Positions 23,211 through 33,735 of a stretch of 62,000 bases of DNA are shown in pieces. The translations under genes and the position numbers were made by a program. The first letter of the stretch is position 1; each line of letters starts with the position of its first letter. The notes below the pieces were generated by a model, which was not told the origin of the DNA, did not search any database, and worked only from the letters and a program-made list of their open reading frames with translations. This stretch comes from Gnetum montanum (lineage: Eukaryota > Streptophyta > Gnetopsida > Gnetales > Gnetaceae), in assembly GCA_015680685.1 (NCBI GenBank), contig MNCI01022611.1, forward strand, positions 1,112-63,111, written 5' to 3'.

Positions 23211-23378
23211 AGACATCTTTTACATAGGAAAGATGTCTTATTTGAGTTTTAAAAATAGCCATATATGTCTTTCAAACATAGTAGACATCTTTCCCATGAA
23301 GCAAGAAAAATCAAAGAGACATCTTTATTTGTGAGTAGACATCTTGATAAAGACGTCTTTCATTTTGGAGAGACATCT
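23211..23378 (-). promoter_or_regulatory. Internal array of the U3 motif, upstream of the accessory ORF
   Basis: Six exact AGACATCT / AGATGTCT copies start at 23211, 23231, 23283, 23317, 23337 and 23371, with AGACGTCT at 23350. This is the same motif that is clustered in the LTR U3. On the coding (minus) strand the array lies just upstream of the accessory ORF and downstream of gag. It could be a second promoter or enhancer for that ORF, but no TATA box is obvious. Confidence 0.5.
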
Positions 23379-23559
23379 TTGCAAAAATATAATAGGATTT
23401 TAAAAAAGCTACCAATGGACTATAGTCTTAATAGATACTTGAAAAAACAAAAACTTACCTCTACTTACCTACTATTTTGTCAAAAAGTAATAGTACTCAA
23501 AGAGCTAGAGAAGAAGTTTCCTCTTTTGAGGATTCTATTCTCAACCGAACTTCTTTAAT

Positions 23560-24514
23560 GTCCATGGTTTGACTTCCTCTTACAAATTTGTTAGTGAGAG
23601 TATCTTAATTCCCCTATTCCTACCTTTTAATTCTCCATTCTTTCCTAGTTCCTTTGTTCTTTTGAGTTGATGTCCTATCTCCCCTATGATCCTGCAAAAA
23701 ATCCTTCCTTGGTGCATTTTAATAAGACCAAGGAGTTCTATGATATGACCAACTATTATATGATAATACTTGAGATTGCAATCCCATTGTTTATGTCCAA
23801 ATTTATGACAATAATAGCACCTAATCCTCCTATGGTAGTATGAGATATTAGGATGATAAAATCTTTTAGAACCATTTTGATGGATAGGAGCTTTCTCTTA
23901 TTTTGGTGTACTACCTTTTTTCTTTGAAGGATCATTTGTTTGTGATGGGTTTATAGAAGATGACTACTCTTGCTTGCAACATCCCAGATGACTCTTATCA
24001 TGTGGACTTCTTCCTTGTCCTAGAACCATCCAAAGATATTTCTTTCTCTTAACCAATCTTTCATTTACTAATTTGACATCTACAACTTCCACTTTGGCTT
24101 GTTCTAAGGACTAGGTTACTATTTCATTCTTAACCCTTAGGTCTAAGAGTTATTTAGTAAGATTAGAAATAGTCAGATTCAACAAAGATATTTCCTGATC
24201 CTTAGATTTGACCTATTTATTTAACTTATCACAAAGATTTTGGAAAGACAAAAACTCATTGTATAAAAGATCAAACCTTTCTTCATTAGTAAGATCATCA
24301 TCTGATGAATCAACATTATCATTAGTGAGGGCCATGTAGATGAGATGATATATTTTAGCATCATCCTCCACTTCTTCCTCACTCTACTCCACATCATCCC
24401 AACATATATAGAAATTTTTTTTCTTCACCTCATTAGTGAATCTATTCTTGGTCTACAACCTAATATTGCTAGGACATTCATAGGCCATGTGGCTTTTTCC
24501 TCCATAGATCTAAT
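23560..24514 (-). pseudogene. Copia-type gag, C-terminal part with zinc knuckle
   Basis: Continues the gag started at 37876, after the gypsy-1 insertion. On the minus strand it reads through acidic sequence near 24.3 kb (MALTNDNVDSSDDD), a probable coiled-coil with DLLYNEFLSFQNLCDKLNK, then a basic Ser-rich linker. It ends in an intact CCHC zinc knuckle, CYYCHKFGHKQWDC, at about 23.78-23.82 kb. The nucleocapsid knuckle would bind element RNA. A few stops interrupt the frame. Confidence 0.85.
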
Positions 24515-25419
24515 TGATGAGTCATGTTCAATTGGCTACATCAACAAGGCCTCATCAATGAGGCCTAGTCAATGCATCTTCTCATGCATCGATGAAGCCC
24601 TATCAATGTAGTGTCATTTTTCTTGATTTTTGACTATAAATACATGCTTGTAGCTGCATTTATGACATAAGTAGATTGTAGTCATAGTAGAGCTCTTGCA
24701 TTTTTTCCATTCAAAAGTTAGAATTTTTCCCTTGAGTGCCCATAGTAGGAGTCATTGAGTGTACAGATCTTTATTCAAGCATTGTTGTACCTAAACACGA
24801 GAATGTGTGCAGTAACAAAGATGAGCTTTTTGATAAACCTTGCAACACTTTAGAAAAATTAGCTATTTTATTTATGCATTTGTTGTTTCCAATTATTTAT
24901 TAAATACTTTCAATTAGTTATTAAATATTTCCTAGTTATTACATTAATGAGGAAATTAAGTGAGATAGATTACACACATAAGTATAACTGCTTTGTGTGT
25001 AACACGTATTCACTTGGTAATCCCAACAATGTTATCACTTGGTATGCCTAGTAGTGTAGTGCTTGGTCACCCAACAATGGATACATCGATTTAGGATGTG
25101 TATAGAAAGTGGGAACAGATATGTTAGGATTAGTTAATTAAATGATTTAGATTAGTTAATCAAATCCCTTTTTATCTATAATTCAAGCACCCAACTATAA
25201 AACATAAAAATGATAAAAATCAAATGCCTCAGTTATACTTAATCATACCAACAAATGTCACAAGTGTAATTGGGAAGACAACAATTAATCTTACGACTAA
25301 ATTGACTTTCTAAAGGGCTAGTGCACTAGAAACAACAAAGTTTATGGAATTCGACTGGATCATGCGGGAACGCTTCATGATTCGTATGGTTGGTCCTAGG
25401 GATACCTCACTACTCATCA
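24515..25419 (+). repeat. 5' LTR of gypsy-1
   Basis: Starts TGATGAGTCATG and ends TACTCATCA. U3 holds palindromic blocks of the type CCTCATCAATGAGG (24550-24563). TATAAATA lies at 24635-24642. It matches the 3' LTR along its whole length, for example TTGAGTGCCCATAG/GGGAGTCATT and CACTTGGTATGCCYA. It is slightly shorter than the 3' LTR (905 against 948 bp), mainly because of a shorter U3 repeat region. Confidence 0.92.
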
Positions 25420-25441
25420 TTAACATCGTTACTGGGGACTT
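25420..25441 (+). other. Primer-binding site, tRNA-Asp type
   Basis: TAACATCGTTACTGGGGAC follows the LTR end immediately. It is a C-to-T decayed version of the TGGCGCCGTTGCCGGGGAC-type site of Athila-like elements. Confidence 0.85.
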
Positions 25442-25572
25442 TGTTTGTGGAACGTGTGCTATTTAGATTTAAGTGAATACCATTATATCATTGTATGAAC
25501 CTAAAGGTCAATATCATTTCCACTATACATAGAGTTATAAAAGCACATTAACAATTTTTTTTATTTTGAAAA

Positions 25573-27830
25573 ATGTCTTCTTCTTCTTGCAAGCATGAGA
25601 ATAGCAAACCACTAGTCCCACAAGACTGCAAGGTGGTATACACTCATCTAGATGAGTTTGTGCTAAATTTCACCTTCATCCTACATCAGGATGAATAGAT
25701 GAGATGGTGTGATATGGAGGGCAACATTGTCTTACCCCCTGATAGATCTATGCCTAGGATGCTATTCAAAACCCTCAAGAAGCTGGGCATAGTAGATCTT
25801 CATGAAGAATATGTTATGGATGGTTATGACACCTAAAATTATTGTTCCACTGAAACACAACATAAAGGGGAAACATTACACTAACCCATTATTCCTACTA
25901 AATCAAAAGGACAATGAGGATCCTTCCTTGGAAGGTTCTTAACATGAAGATTTTCCACCCCCTACTACTGATGGCAAGGGTGTGAACTTAACCTTATGAT
26001 TGACTATTCATAAATTGGGTTCAAGAAAAAGTAATAACCAAGGTAGGGACTTAGGTAAACATTACAATAATAAGAAATCTAAGAATGGTGATCATAACAA
26101 GTGTAAGAGTGGTGGTGGACACCATGGTGGCGATGGTGGTCCATCTTCTTCTTCATATTCTTCATTCAATTCTAAACATTCCTCTTCATTTGATGGTTCT
26201 CATGGAAGTTGCCATCGAAACAACCATGATGAAGATGATCACCAAGATAACAATGACCATGAAGGCCACCAACATCGAAGGGGTGGCCAAAACTGTCATC
26301 GACACAGTGTTGATGATGAACCTCTATTGGTAACTCAATGCATGTTTAACATTGAGGAGGTCATGAAAATCCCAACCAGGCATATGAAGAAGAGTTAGAT
26401 CAAGTGCCTAGACATGAACAATATCCCAAGATTTTAGGGGCGATACAATCTTGATCTACAAACACATCTACAAGCTTTTCAAGATGCTTGTGTCTTACAG
26501 AACATAGAGAATGAGTGGTAGAAACTCAAAATTTTCCCAAGGACACTCATTAAGGAAGCTAAAAGTTGATACTAGTCCTTAGAGCCAGAATCTATCCACA
26601 AATGGAGTACCATGTTAGACCTATTTAATGAAAAATACTAGACATAATCCAAAGTGTCTAATTTCAAAAGTCAAATCCAAGGTTGGAAATAAGGAGCACA
26701 TGAACCCTTGGATGCCACCATGGGCTGATACTATTCACTCCTACACTGATGCCCTAGCCATGGTTACTCTTAGAGGGAACAACTTCACCACATCATAGAT
26801 GGGCTTAGAGAAAAAACTAGAAGTATGCCTAAGGAAGATTATCTAAACTGACATCCCATCAAATCCAAAGGCTAATTGAGTGGGTAGAAAAAGAAGAAGG
26901 TGAGCTACAAAAGAGGAAAAGTTCTAAAGAGTATAATAGGAATCCATCTATTAGAAAATGAGAGGTCTAATTTTGTGAAAAGGAGGAGTCACCACTTGAT
27001 GAAGTGGTGAATAAAAGGACCTTGCCCATCCAAAAAAAATTTCAAATATTTAGTCCAAGGTTGACAGGTTATGGGACTCTTTAGATGCAAAATTTCAAAC
27101 TGCTTTGAAGATTGATGAAGACTCCAAAGAGCAAAATAGTGATTATAATTGCAACAGGTGGAAAGAAGTTGAATGTGCCTACCAAAGAGGTAAGGGAAAA
27201 ACTACTATAGTAGGGGAAGTTGTGGAGTCTGACTCTGATGATGAAATTGAATGTGACATATGCCAATACAAACATCCAAATGGATGTTGCCCTGTGGTGT
27301 CACACTTATAAGAGTCTAGAGTGTATGCATGGAATCCTTGCTTAGCATGTAGGCAAGCTCCAAGACAATTTCCTTACCCTCAAGGCAATCCAAGGTAGTT
27401 CCACCAACAACAATAAGCTTACTACCCAAGTGGAACTCCTCCACAACCTTATGAACAATACTAATAGTGGTATCAACCAAAATCATGGGGAATGCCACTG
27501 CTAAGGCACTAATACCCTTATAGGAAACTAGATCCATATGGGTACTATGTTTAGAAGCCCATCTCCCCTAGAAGTTCTGCAAGTCATGCATCATTCCAAC
27601 ATCACTATTACCTTCCAGAGTATCATCACATACATTCACCATCTACTTGAGGGGGAAACCCATATCTTTATCCTTATCCTTATCATCCTCCACATCCCTC
27701 TACACCTACACCTCCACCTTCAACCCAATTACCTCCTACTCCATCTATGCAGGTTAAGATTCCTCCATAGCAAGAATAACGAAATGCTACAAGGGCTATA
27801 CACTCACAACTAGAAAATGATCTAGATAAT
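25573..27830 (+). pseudogene. Gag of gypsy-1
   Basis: An ATG at 25573 follows the leader and opens MSSSSCKHENSKPLVP. The N-terminal region has NFTFILHQDE and MRWCDMEGNIVLPPDRS, shared with the minus-strand gag at 6.3 kb. An open 132-codon segment (26000-26398) is a Gly/Ser/His/Asp-rich linker. The gag core follows (LQAFQDACVLQNIENEW, HKWSTMLDLFNEKY; 26.4-26.65 kb). The cysteine box CDICQYKHPNGCCP at 27.25-27.30 kb has the CX2CX3HX4C spacing. A Pro/Ser/Tyr/His-rich tail ends it. Stops lie mostly at Gln and Trp positions. It would form the particle and bind genomic RNA. Confidence 0.88.
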
Positions 27831-27949
27831 CGATCAAGGAAATGACCTTTCTTCTAGGCCAGTAGTCCTCTCTAGCCCTGACAACCTACTATGCATCAAA
27901 TACCTTTGAGTGTCCTTCAAATGAAGTGCCACCTAGGATCCACACTACA

Positions 27950-28490
27950 ATGCTAACCCATGTTATTTTTGATTGGATTAAGGCTAGCAATCTTCTTACA
28001 AAAATATCTGACTCAAGAAGTCCACTCATTTATCTATAGATTGCTAGACAAGATCCATGCAAGGCTCTTCTTGATTCTAGATCTGAAGTTGATCTCATCT
28101 CTCATGATATGTACAAGGCCTAGAACCTACCCCCTCTTAAGAAGAGCAACATCCATCTAGAATTAGCAAATCAATCAATTACTATCCCTTTGGGATTAGT
28201 AGAGCACATTATGATCACAACTTTTGGGTGGTCTTGTCCTGTTGATTTTCTAATAATCAAGGTGGAAAACTGCAAAAATGACTTCCCTATCATCATGGGA
28301 AGGGCTTGGTTAAGAATGGTCAACATGCAAATAGGTATAAGGGACTTATCTGTAGAAATATCCAAGGAAAATGAGCTAGGAAAAATTGAGAAGAAGCATA
28401 TTCCATGCATTGTGTATAGTGATAATGGGTGCAATTGTATGCAAAGGCTTTGGTCAAGCAAGAGCACATACATTAAAGCATGCAATTAGT
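27950..28490 (+). pseudogene. Aspartic protease of gypsy-1
   Basis: The catalytic loop reads LLDSRSEVDLISHDMY. Asp is at 28073-28075, and the invariant Gly is replaced by Arg at 28079-28081 (G-to-A type change), so it should be inactive. The rest of the fold is well kept and open from 28190 to 28489: TTFGWSCPVDFLI and the FPIIMGRAWL motif, which parallels the second Gly-rich motif of retropepsins. The same frame leads on into the RT region. Confidence 0.82.
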
Positions 28491-28499
28491 GTGCACAAG

Positions 28500-30247
28500 A
28501 GATCAATATTCAAAGGTGTCTATACACAGTAGCCATAAAGCAGGAGGGAAACCAGTGGTTGGTAGTTGATTTAGATAGTAGCACAATATGCATGGAGCCT
28601 ACTAAGAGGCTAACATATAAATATGTTGAAGGCATGGATAAAATTGAACAAGTTCATTTCCAAATATCTGATGAAGACGATAGTACCTATTGGGGAGAGT
28701 TAGAAATCCCTGATCACTTTAAGCAGGAGCTCTTAGAACTAAAAAATTTATCAACCAGTATGGAGTGTGCATTTTTAAAGAATGGTAAATAGGTCATTAT
28801 TAATGCCAAACTTGCTTGTGAGAAAAAAGAAAAGTTGTTGAAAGTGGTGAATAAATGGTCAATAGCCTTTACTTGGTCATATCTAGAGCTAATAGGAATT
28901 AATCCAAGGATATGTCAGCATCGCATCTACACTGACCCAACCATAAAACCTAGAAGGTAGCTATAGGGTTAGATGAACCCCAAATTAAAGCAAATAGTTA
29001 AGGATGAGATAGAGCAACTCCTCAAGTCGGGATTTATCTATCCAATCATGCATAGTGAGTGGGTTAGTCCACTCATAATCGTACTAAATAAGGGTGGCAA
29101 ATGGTGGCTCTGCATTGACTTCAGGTTGCTGAATATGACAGTGTTTAAGGATCACTTTCCTTTACCATTTGTAGATTAATTATTAGACACCATATCTGGG
29201 TATTGTTATTATAGCTTCTTGGACAATTATAGTGGCTATAATCAAATCCAAATTTCACTCGAAGATCAAGCCAAGACAACATTCATGAGTCCGTGGGGGA
29301 CTTTTGCATATTGTAAGATGTCATTTGGTCTATGCAATGTCCTTCCAAAAATTTAATGATTTTTCCTTAGTATCTTTCAATAACAAATCAATAGTGAGTT
29401 TGAAGACTTCATGGATGAATTTTCCACCTATGGAGCTACCTTTGAGCAAGCTTTGAACCAACTTGAGCAAGTATTGAAGAGATGCGTAAAGACAAACCTA
29501 TGGATCAACTAGCAAAAGAGCCATCTTATGGTCCAGGAAGGCATTGTACTAGGGCACCAAATTTCACAAAAAGGGATTGAGGTAGACCTAGAAAAGATAA
29601 GGGTCATCCAAGGAATAACATGCCAGCCAAAGACTTTTAAAGGTGTTTGGTCTTTCCTTGGACACACTGGCTACTACTGGTGATTTATTGAGAATTTCTT
29701 TAAGATTGCAAAGCTATTAGTAGAGCTTATAAAGAAAGATGCACCTTTCATTTGGACCAAGGATTTTGAACACACATTCTAACAATTAAAAGAGAGACTC
29801 ATAGAAACACTAATCCTACGAGCACCAAATTGGTCTAAACCATTCCATATCATGACAAATGCATCTAACTATGCTTTGGAAGTAGTGCTCATGTAGATGG
29901 ATGATAAGAAATGTCCATACTACATCCACTGCATGAGTTGAAGCATTATGGAAGCATAGTTAAATTACACCACCACAGAGAAAGAATTAATAGCAATGGT
30001 GTATGTGCTAGAAAATTTTAGGCACTATGTGCTTGATTATAAAGTATTTGTGCATACAGACCATAGTGCAATTCGCTTCCTCATGAACAAGAAGATGATG
30101 AACCCTCATGTCATACAATGGCTCATGATCTTACGAGAATTCAATCTCACTATGGTAGATCAAAAAGAAACCAAGAATGTGGTCACTAACCATCTCTCTT
30201 ACTTAAGATGGAACAACAAAAAGGGGGAGAGCCCACTCTCTAATTAA
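28500..30247 (+). pseudogene. Reverse transcriptase and RNase H of gypsy-1
   Basis: A linker (28559-28792) precedes the RT, with EIEQLLKSGFIYPI, WVSPLIIVLNKGGKWWLCID, LLNMTVFKDHFPLPF, NYSGYNQIQI and MSFGLCN. A short double frameshift lies in the FQ-F region (about 29.34-29.40 kb). The active-site box reads FMDEFSTYG (29408-29428): the usual FMDD has its second Asp changed to Glu. RNase H follows with a decayed TNASNYALEVVL, then TTEKELIAMVYVLENFRHY, VFVHTDHSAIRFL and, at the end, VTNHLSYL, where Asp has become Asn. Stops are at former Gln and Arg codons. Confidence 0.88.
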
Positions 30248-30339
30248 TTTCCAAATAAACTCCTCTTTACTGGGGTAATAAATGAACAAACACCTACAAA
30301 AGCAACATGGTATAATGATATCCTCACATATCTTCTCAC

Positions 30340-31560
30340 TCAAGAGATGTCATAATACTTGGATTTTAGGAAAAATCAACAATTTCTCAATCAAGTCAAA
30401 TACTTCATGGAAATCAATGGACGCCTTTACAAGGTATGTGTTGATGGCTTGATCTGTTGGTGTGTCCCTAATGAAGATCAATTGCATGTTCTCTAGGATG
30501 CTCATGAAGTGCCTTGCGGAGGCCACTATGCAAGGAGATGCATGGCCATAAAAATCTTGATGGTAGGATACTATTGGCCTACAATCTTTAGGGATGCCCA
30601 CTAGTTCGTCAAGTCTTGTGAACATTGTCAATGAGACATGGGGATGACCGCTTGCATGGAAGGTCCTCAATAGTGGATTCAACCACTGGAACCTTTCGAC
30701 ATATGGTGTGCTAACTTCATGGATCCCATCACACCCATGTCTAACAGGAAGACGTATATTATAGTAGCAGTTGACTATTGCACAAAATGGATAGAAGTAG
30801 TAGCCATTACTAATTGTAGATCATCCACTGTTGCCAAATTTATACAACAAAATATCATGAATATGTTTGGGGTGCCACATTCACTAATTTCTGATAATGG
30901 AACTCATTTCATAGGTGCCACATTTAGAAAGTTAATGTAACGCTTGGGGGTAGAACATAAATTAACAACACCTTACCACCCCCAAGCCAATGGTTAACCA
31001 GAGGTAACCAATCGGGAGATCACAAAAATACTAGCACGAACCATTAGCAAATATAAGAAGGATTGAAGTACAAAACTTAACCATGCTCTTTGGCCTTATA
31101 GTTCAACTTCGAAACTTCCTATTGGCTATTCTCCCTACGAGTTATTGTACAAGAAACTTCTAATGCTCCCAATCCAATCTGAGCTTCGTACACTTCAACA
31201 ACTTATGAACTAAATCTTGATCTAAGTCTAGCACAGAAAGAAAGATTAATCAAGCTGAACATGTTAGATGAAAATCAATTAGTGGCCCTATCCTTGAATG
31301 AGGTGAATAAGACATTAGTAAGCAACATCATAATCTTAGAATCAGAAAAGTAAAACTTTAGCTAGGAGATAAGGTTCTTTACTAGAACCCCACACATGTA
31401 CCCCAAAAGACAAAATTTCAAACATTGTGGGAGGGACCTTATATAATTGATCAAACCTTTCCCTCTAGGGCTATGTTGATCTATAAACCTAATTGCCTAA
31501 ATAAAAAGTAGTTGGTCAACATCCAACAAGTGAAGCCTTTCCTTAAACCAAGATAGGCCA
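30340..31560 (+). pseudogene. Integrase of gypsy-1
   Basis: The zinc-binding N-terminus is traceable (HEVPCGGHYARR, then KSCEHCQ at 30.61-30.63 kb). In the core, WCANFMDPITP shows the first catalytic Asp changed to Asn (30713-30715). The second Asp is intact in LISDNGTHF (30893-30895), and the Glu is present after PYHPQANG (31001-31003). The C-terminal part continues through stops with PIGYSPYELLY and later PHTYVPKRQNF-like sequence. It would have inserted the element's cDNA. It is inactive by the loss of one catalytic acid. Confidence 0.87.
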
Positions 31561-33188
31561 GTGTAAATGTCACCTCAGCCGATGGACAACCATGTTCTGT
31601 TTTTGAAATCTCCTCCTTCCAACTTATTCATGGGGGAGAAGGCCATCTATGCTAACCATCAAATTGGCATCTTAGTTTTTCTACATTTTTTTTTTCATGT
31701 TTTTGATTTTACAAATTTTTTATTTTCAAATTTTTCTCATTTTACACCATCTTTAGTACCTTTAAACCTTCTTAACTATTTGAAATTTTATTATATATTT
31801 TACTTTGTTTTTTTTATTTAAGTGCGATATTTTCTCATTTTTGCTAATAAATTTGCTTTATTTTCATAGGACACAGTGCCGCTGTTGCTGTTTACTAATG
31901 ATGGTTTGTGCTTATAAGTGATTGTCAATGTCTAGTTTCTATTTTTGATTTTTGATGTCTGATAACTTTGACATGGTTTATTTTTCATGGAATAGGCAGT
32001 GAGTCCACATCATCCACCCAACAAATAAATTCTATGATTTTCCTTGTTCTAGGAACTTGAGGTCCCTTCCATTAAGAAAATTTTAATCAATTGGTGACCT
32101 TGATAGTTCCAAGATTAGGAAGGATTCAAAGGTTTGTAAAGGGTGTGATTTCAAGGGGGCTCATTACTCTTTGTACTCTTCTACTTACTTGAGTACTTGA
32201 GTGTTTTTCATGAACTTCTTTCCATTCCACACCAACCATTAATAGGAAGTCAAATAACCGCATTGCATGGTGTGGTTCCCATTTCAAAAATAAAATAATG
32301 GGAATTTAGGGCACATTCCTTTGACACAAATAGGTCCTCATATCATGTTGTTTCCATTTCAAAAGAAAAAAAATAATGAAAACAAGCTACAAGCACTAGT
32401 TATGGGACTTGAATAGCATGCACCTATGCTTGAATGTTCCCTCTAACTAAGGCCCTCTCTCTCACTTCCTACTTCCCTTTTATTCTCCTTATGGAATGGT
32501 GGTTCTTTTGTGGAAGCACTCTAGTGTCTCAAGTTGGTGGATCAGTATTAGAGTGACAATTTGAAGTCACTCAGAGGGGACAATTTTGGTCTGGACTGAG
32601 GATGGAACTTCCTAGGTCATTTTAACCACAAAATTCCACAAGGGACTTCTTGTGACCTCAACTTGGAATTCCATTCCACCTTCTCCGTTATCCATCCATG
32701 CTACCATAATTCACCTCATTATTGTGTTATATGTTATGCTCCATGTCTTGGTCTAACATGTTGGGATTCTTGAATGGATTCTCTCGGGTTGGTCTTTAAC
32801 TTTTCATGACCATTAATTGACTATGGGGCCCATGGATTTCTCAGTTGAGGTTATGCAAGGGAAAAAAGGGCATGAGCCTACTATGGGGAGGACCCACTTA
32901 TATAGCTCTTGGCTTGGTTAGGTAAGGTTCCTTACCTTTGACATCACCACAATCTAACCTTTTACATTTTCCATTGCATAAACTACTTAGTACTCCTTAA
33001 TCTTTCATTTCATTCATCCACTAAATTAATTTTTCTCCATTTTCTCCATTTTTTCAAATTTATGAGCTTAAACATCTTCTTCTCATGTTTTCATACTATT
33101 CTTGGTCTTCTGAGCTTTCATTTGATCCCAATTTCATCTAAAAATTCTTTGTATTTTAAAATTTTGACCAAGTCAATAATGGTCATTG
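31560..33188 (+). other. Post-pol spacer of gypsy-1
   Basis: Begins with a GGGGGAG block and T-rich sequence (31.63-31.87 kb), then GC-balanced non-coding DNA. Ordered similarity to gypsy-2 (48.8-50.2 kb) is easy to follow: GTGAGTCCACATCATCC (31999 and 49114), ACAAGCACTAGTTATGGGAC, TAAGGCCCT and GGGCATGAGCCT. The conservation of this non-coding stretch is notable. A 60-84-codon T-rich frame at 31567-31821 is not a gene. Confidence 0.7.
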
Positions 33189-33268
33189 ACTGCGTTAATG
33201 AGGCCTCATCGATGCAGCTGACCATGTCAATGAGGCCTTGTTGACATAGTGCTTAGATCCTATATATA
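33189..33268 (+). promoter_or_regulatory. Internal U3-like promoter module with TATA box, upstream of ORF3
   Basis: GTTAATGAGGCCTCATCGAT (33194-33213) and the following GCAG match GTTGATGAGGCCTCATTGATGCAG at 36094-36117 of the 3' LTR U3, with two mismatches in 24. The block from 33226 (GTCAATGAGGCCTTGTTGAC, then ATAGTG) matches 36169-36194, with four in 26. TATATATA lies at 33261-33268, 10 bp past this block; in the LTR TATAAATA comes 22 bp past it. The motif core is the 14-bp palindrome GATGAGGCCTCATC. An untranslated leader and a splice donor follow. This appears to be a second promoter derived from, or evolving with, the LTR promoter. Confidence 0.75.
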
Positions 33269-33415
33269 CCACCGAACACTTTGAAATTTTTTGCAAATTG
33301 CTCATAACATAGGGGGAATTTTTGCCATTTTTTAGAGCCCAAAACTTTCCAACACTCATAACTTCCCAACCATTTGTCCAAATCACTCTGTTTTTTGATC
33401 TTGCACTTACTGGAG

Positions 33416-33735
33416 GTAAGATCTTTATCGTGGGGGCCACAAATGTTAAGGTTTCTGATGAAAAATTAATGAGATTTTTTGGAAATTTTCCTAACTTCCC
33501 CAAAGGGTTAATAATTTCAACCATAGATAAACATCAACTTTTTCCCAAGTTACCCCTTCCAACAACCTCCAAGATGAACTATTCATAATAACACATAAAA
33601 TAAATACTAATTGGATTAATTAAATTAGCCATAATTACAACTTAGCCAAGTGTACCTATCCTCAAGAGTTAATGTATCCCAATTGTTTTAAGGTTAAACA
33701 ATGATTGCTAATCCATGGTCTTATTGTGATTACAG
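33416..33735 (+). other. Predicted intron between internal leader and ORF3
   Basis: Donor ACTGGAG|GTAAGATC, branch-like TTGCTAATCC (CTAAT 33708-33712) and acceptor GATTACAG|ATGGCACC. The same three signals occur in gypsy-2 (50476-50763), with the branch A 24 bases before the end of the intron in both. The bases following the donor (TGGGGGCCA) are also shared. Splicing would join a leader of about 120 bases from the internal TATA to the ORF3 start codon. Confidence 0.7.

Noticed and set aside
23211-23378. CRISPR-like array
   Set aside because: The repeated word is only eight bases, occurs in both orientations with irregular spacing, and lies in a plant retroelement.
26085-26333. 82-codon Met/Ile/Thr-rich ORF overlapping gag
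   Set aside because: Second frame of the repetitive His/Asp/Gly-coding linker of gag; composition follows from the codon repeat.
27316-27537. 73-codon minus-strand ORF inside gypsy-1
   Set aside because: Antisense of the gag tail. The same sequence appears on the plus strand at 4380-4560 only because that gag is reversed.
31567-31821. 84-codon Phe-rich ORF
   Set aside because: T-rich spacer; similar spacers in the other gypsy copies do not keep the frame.
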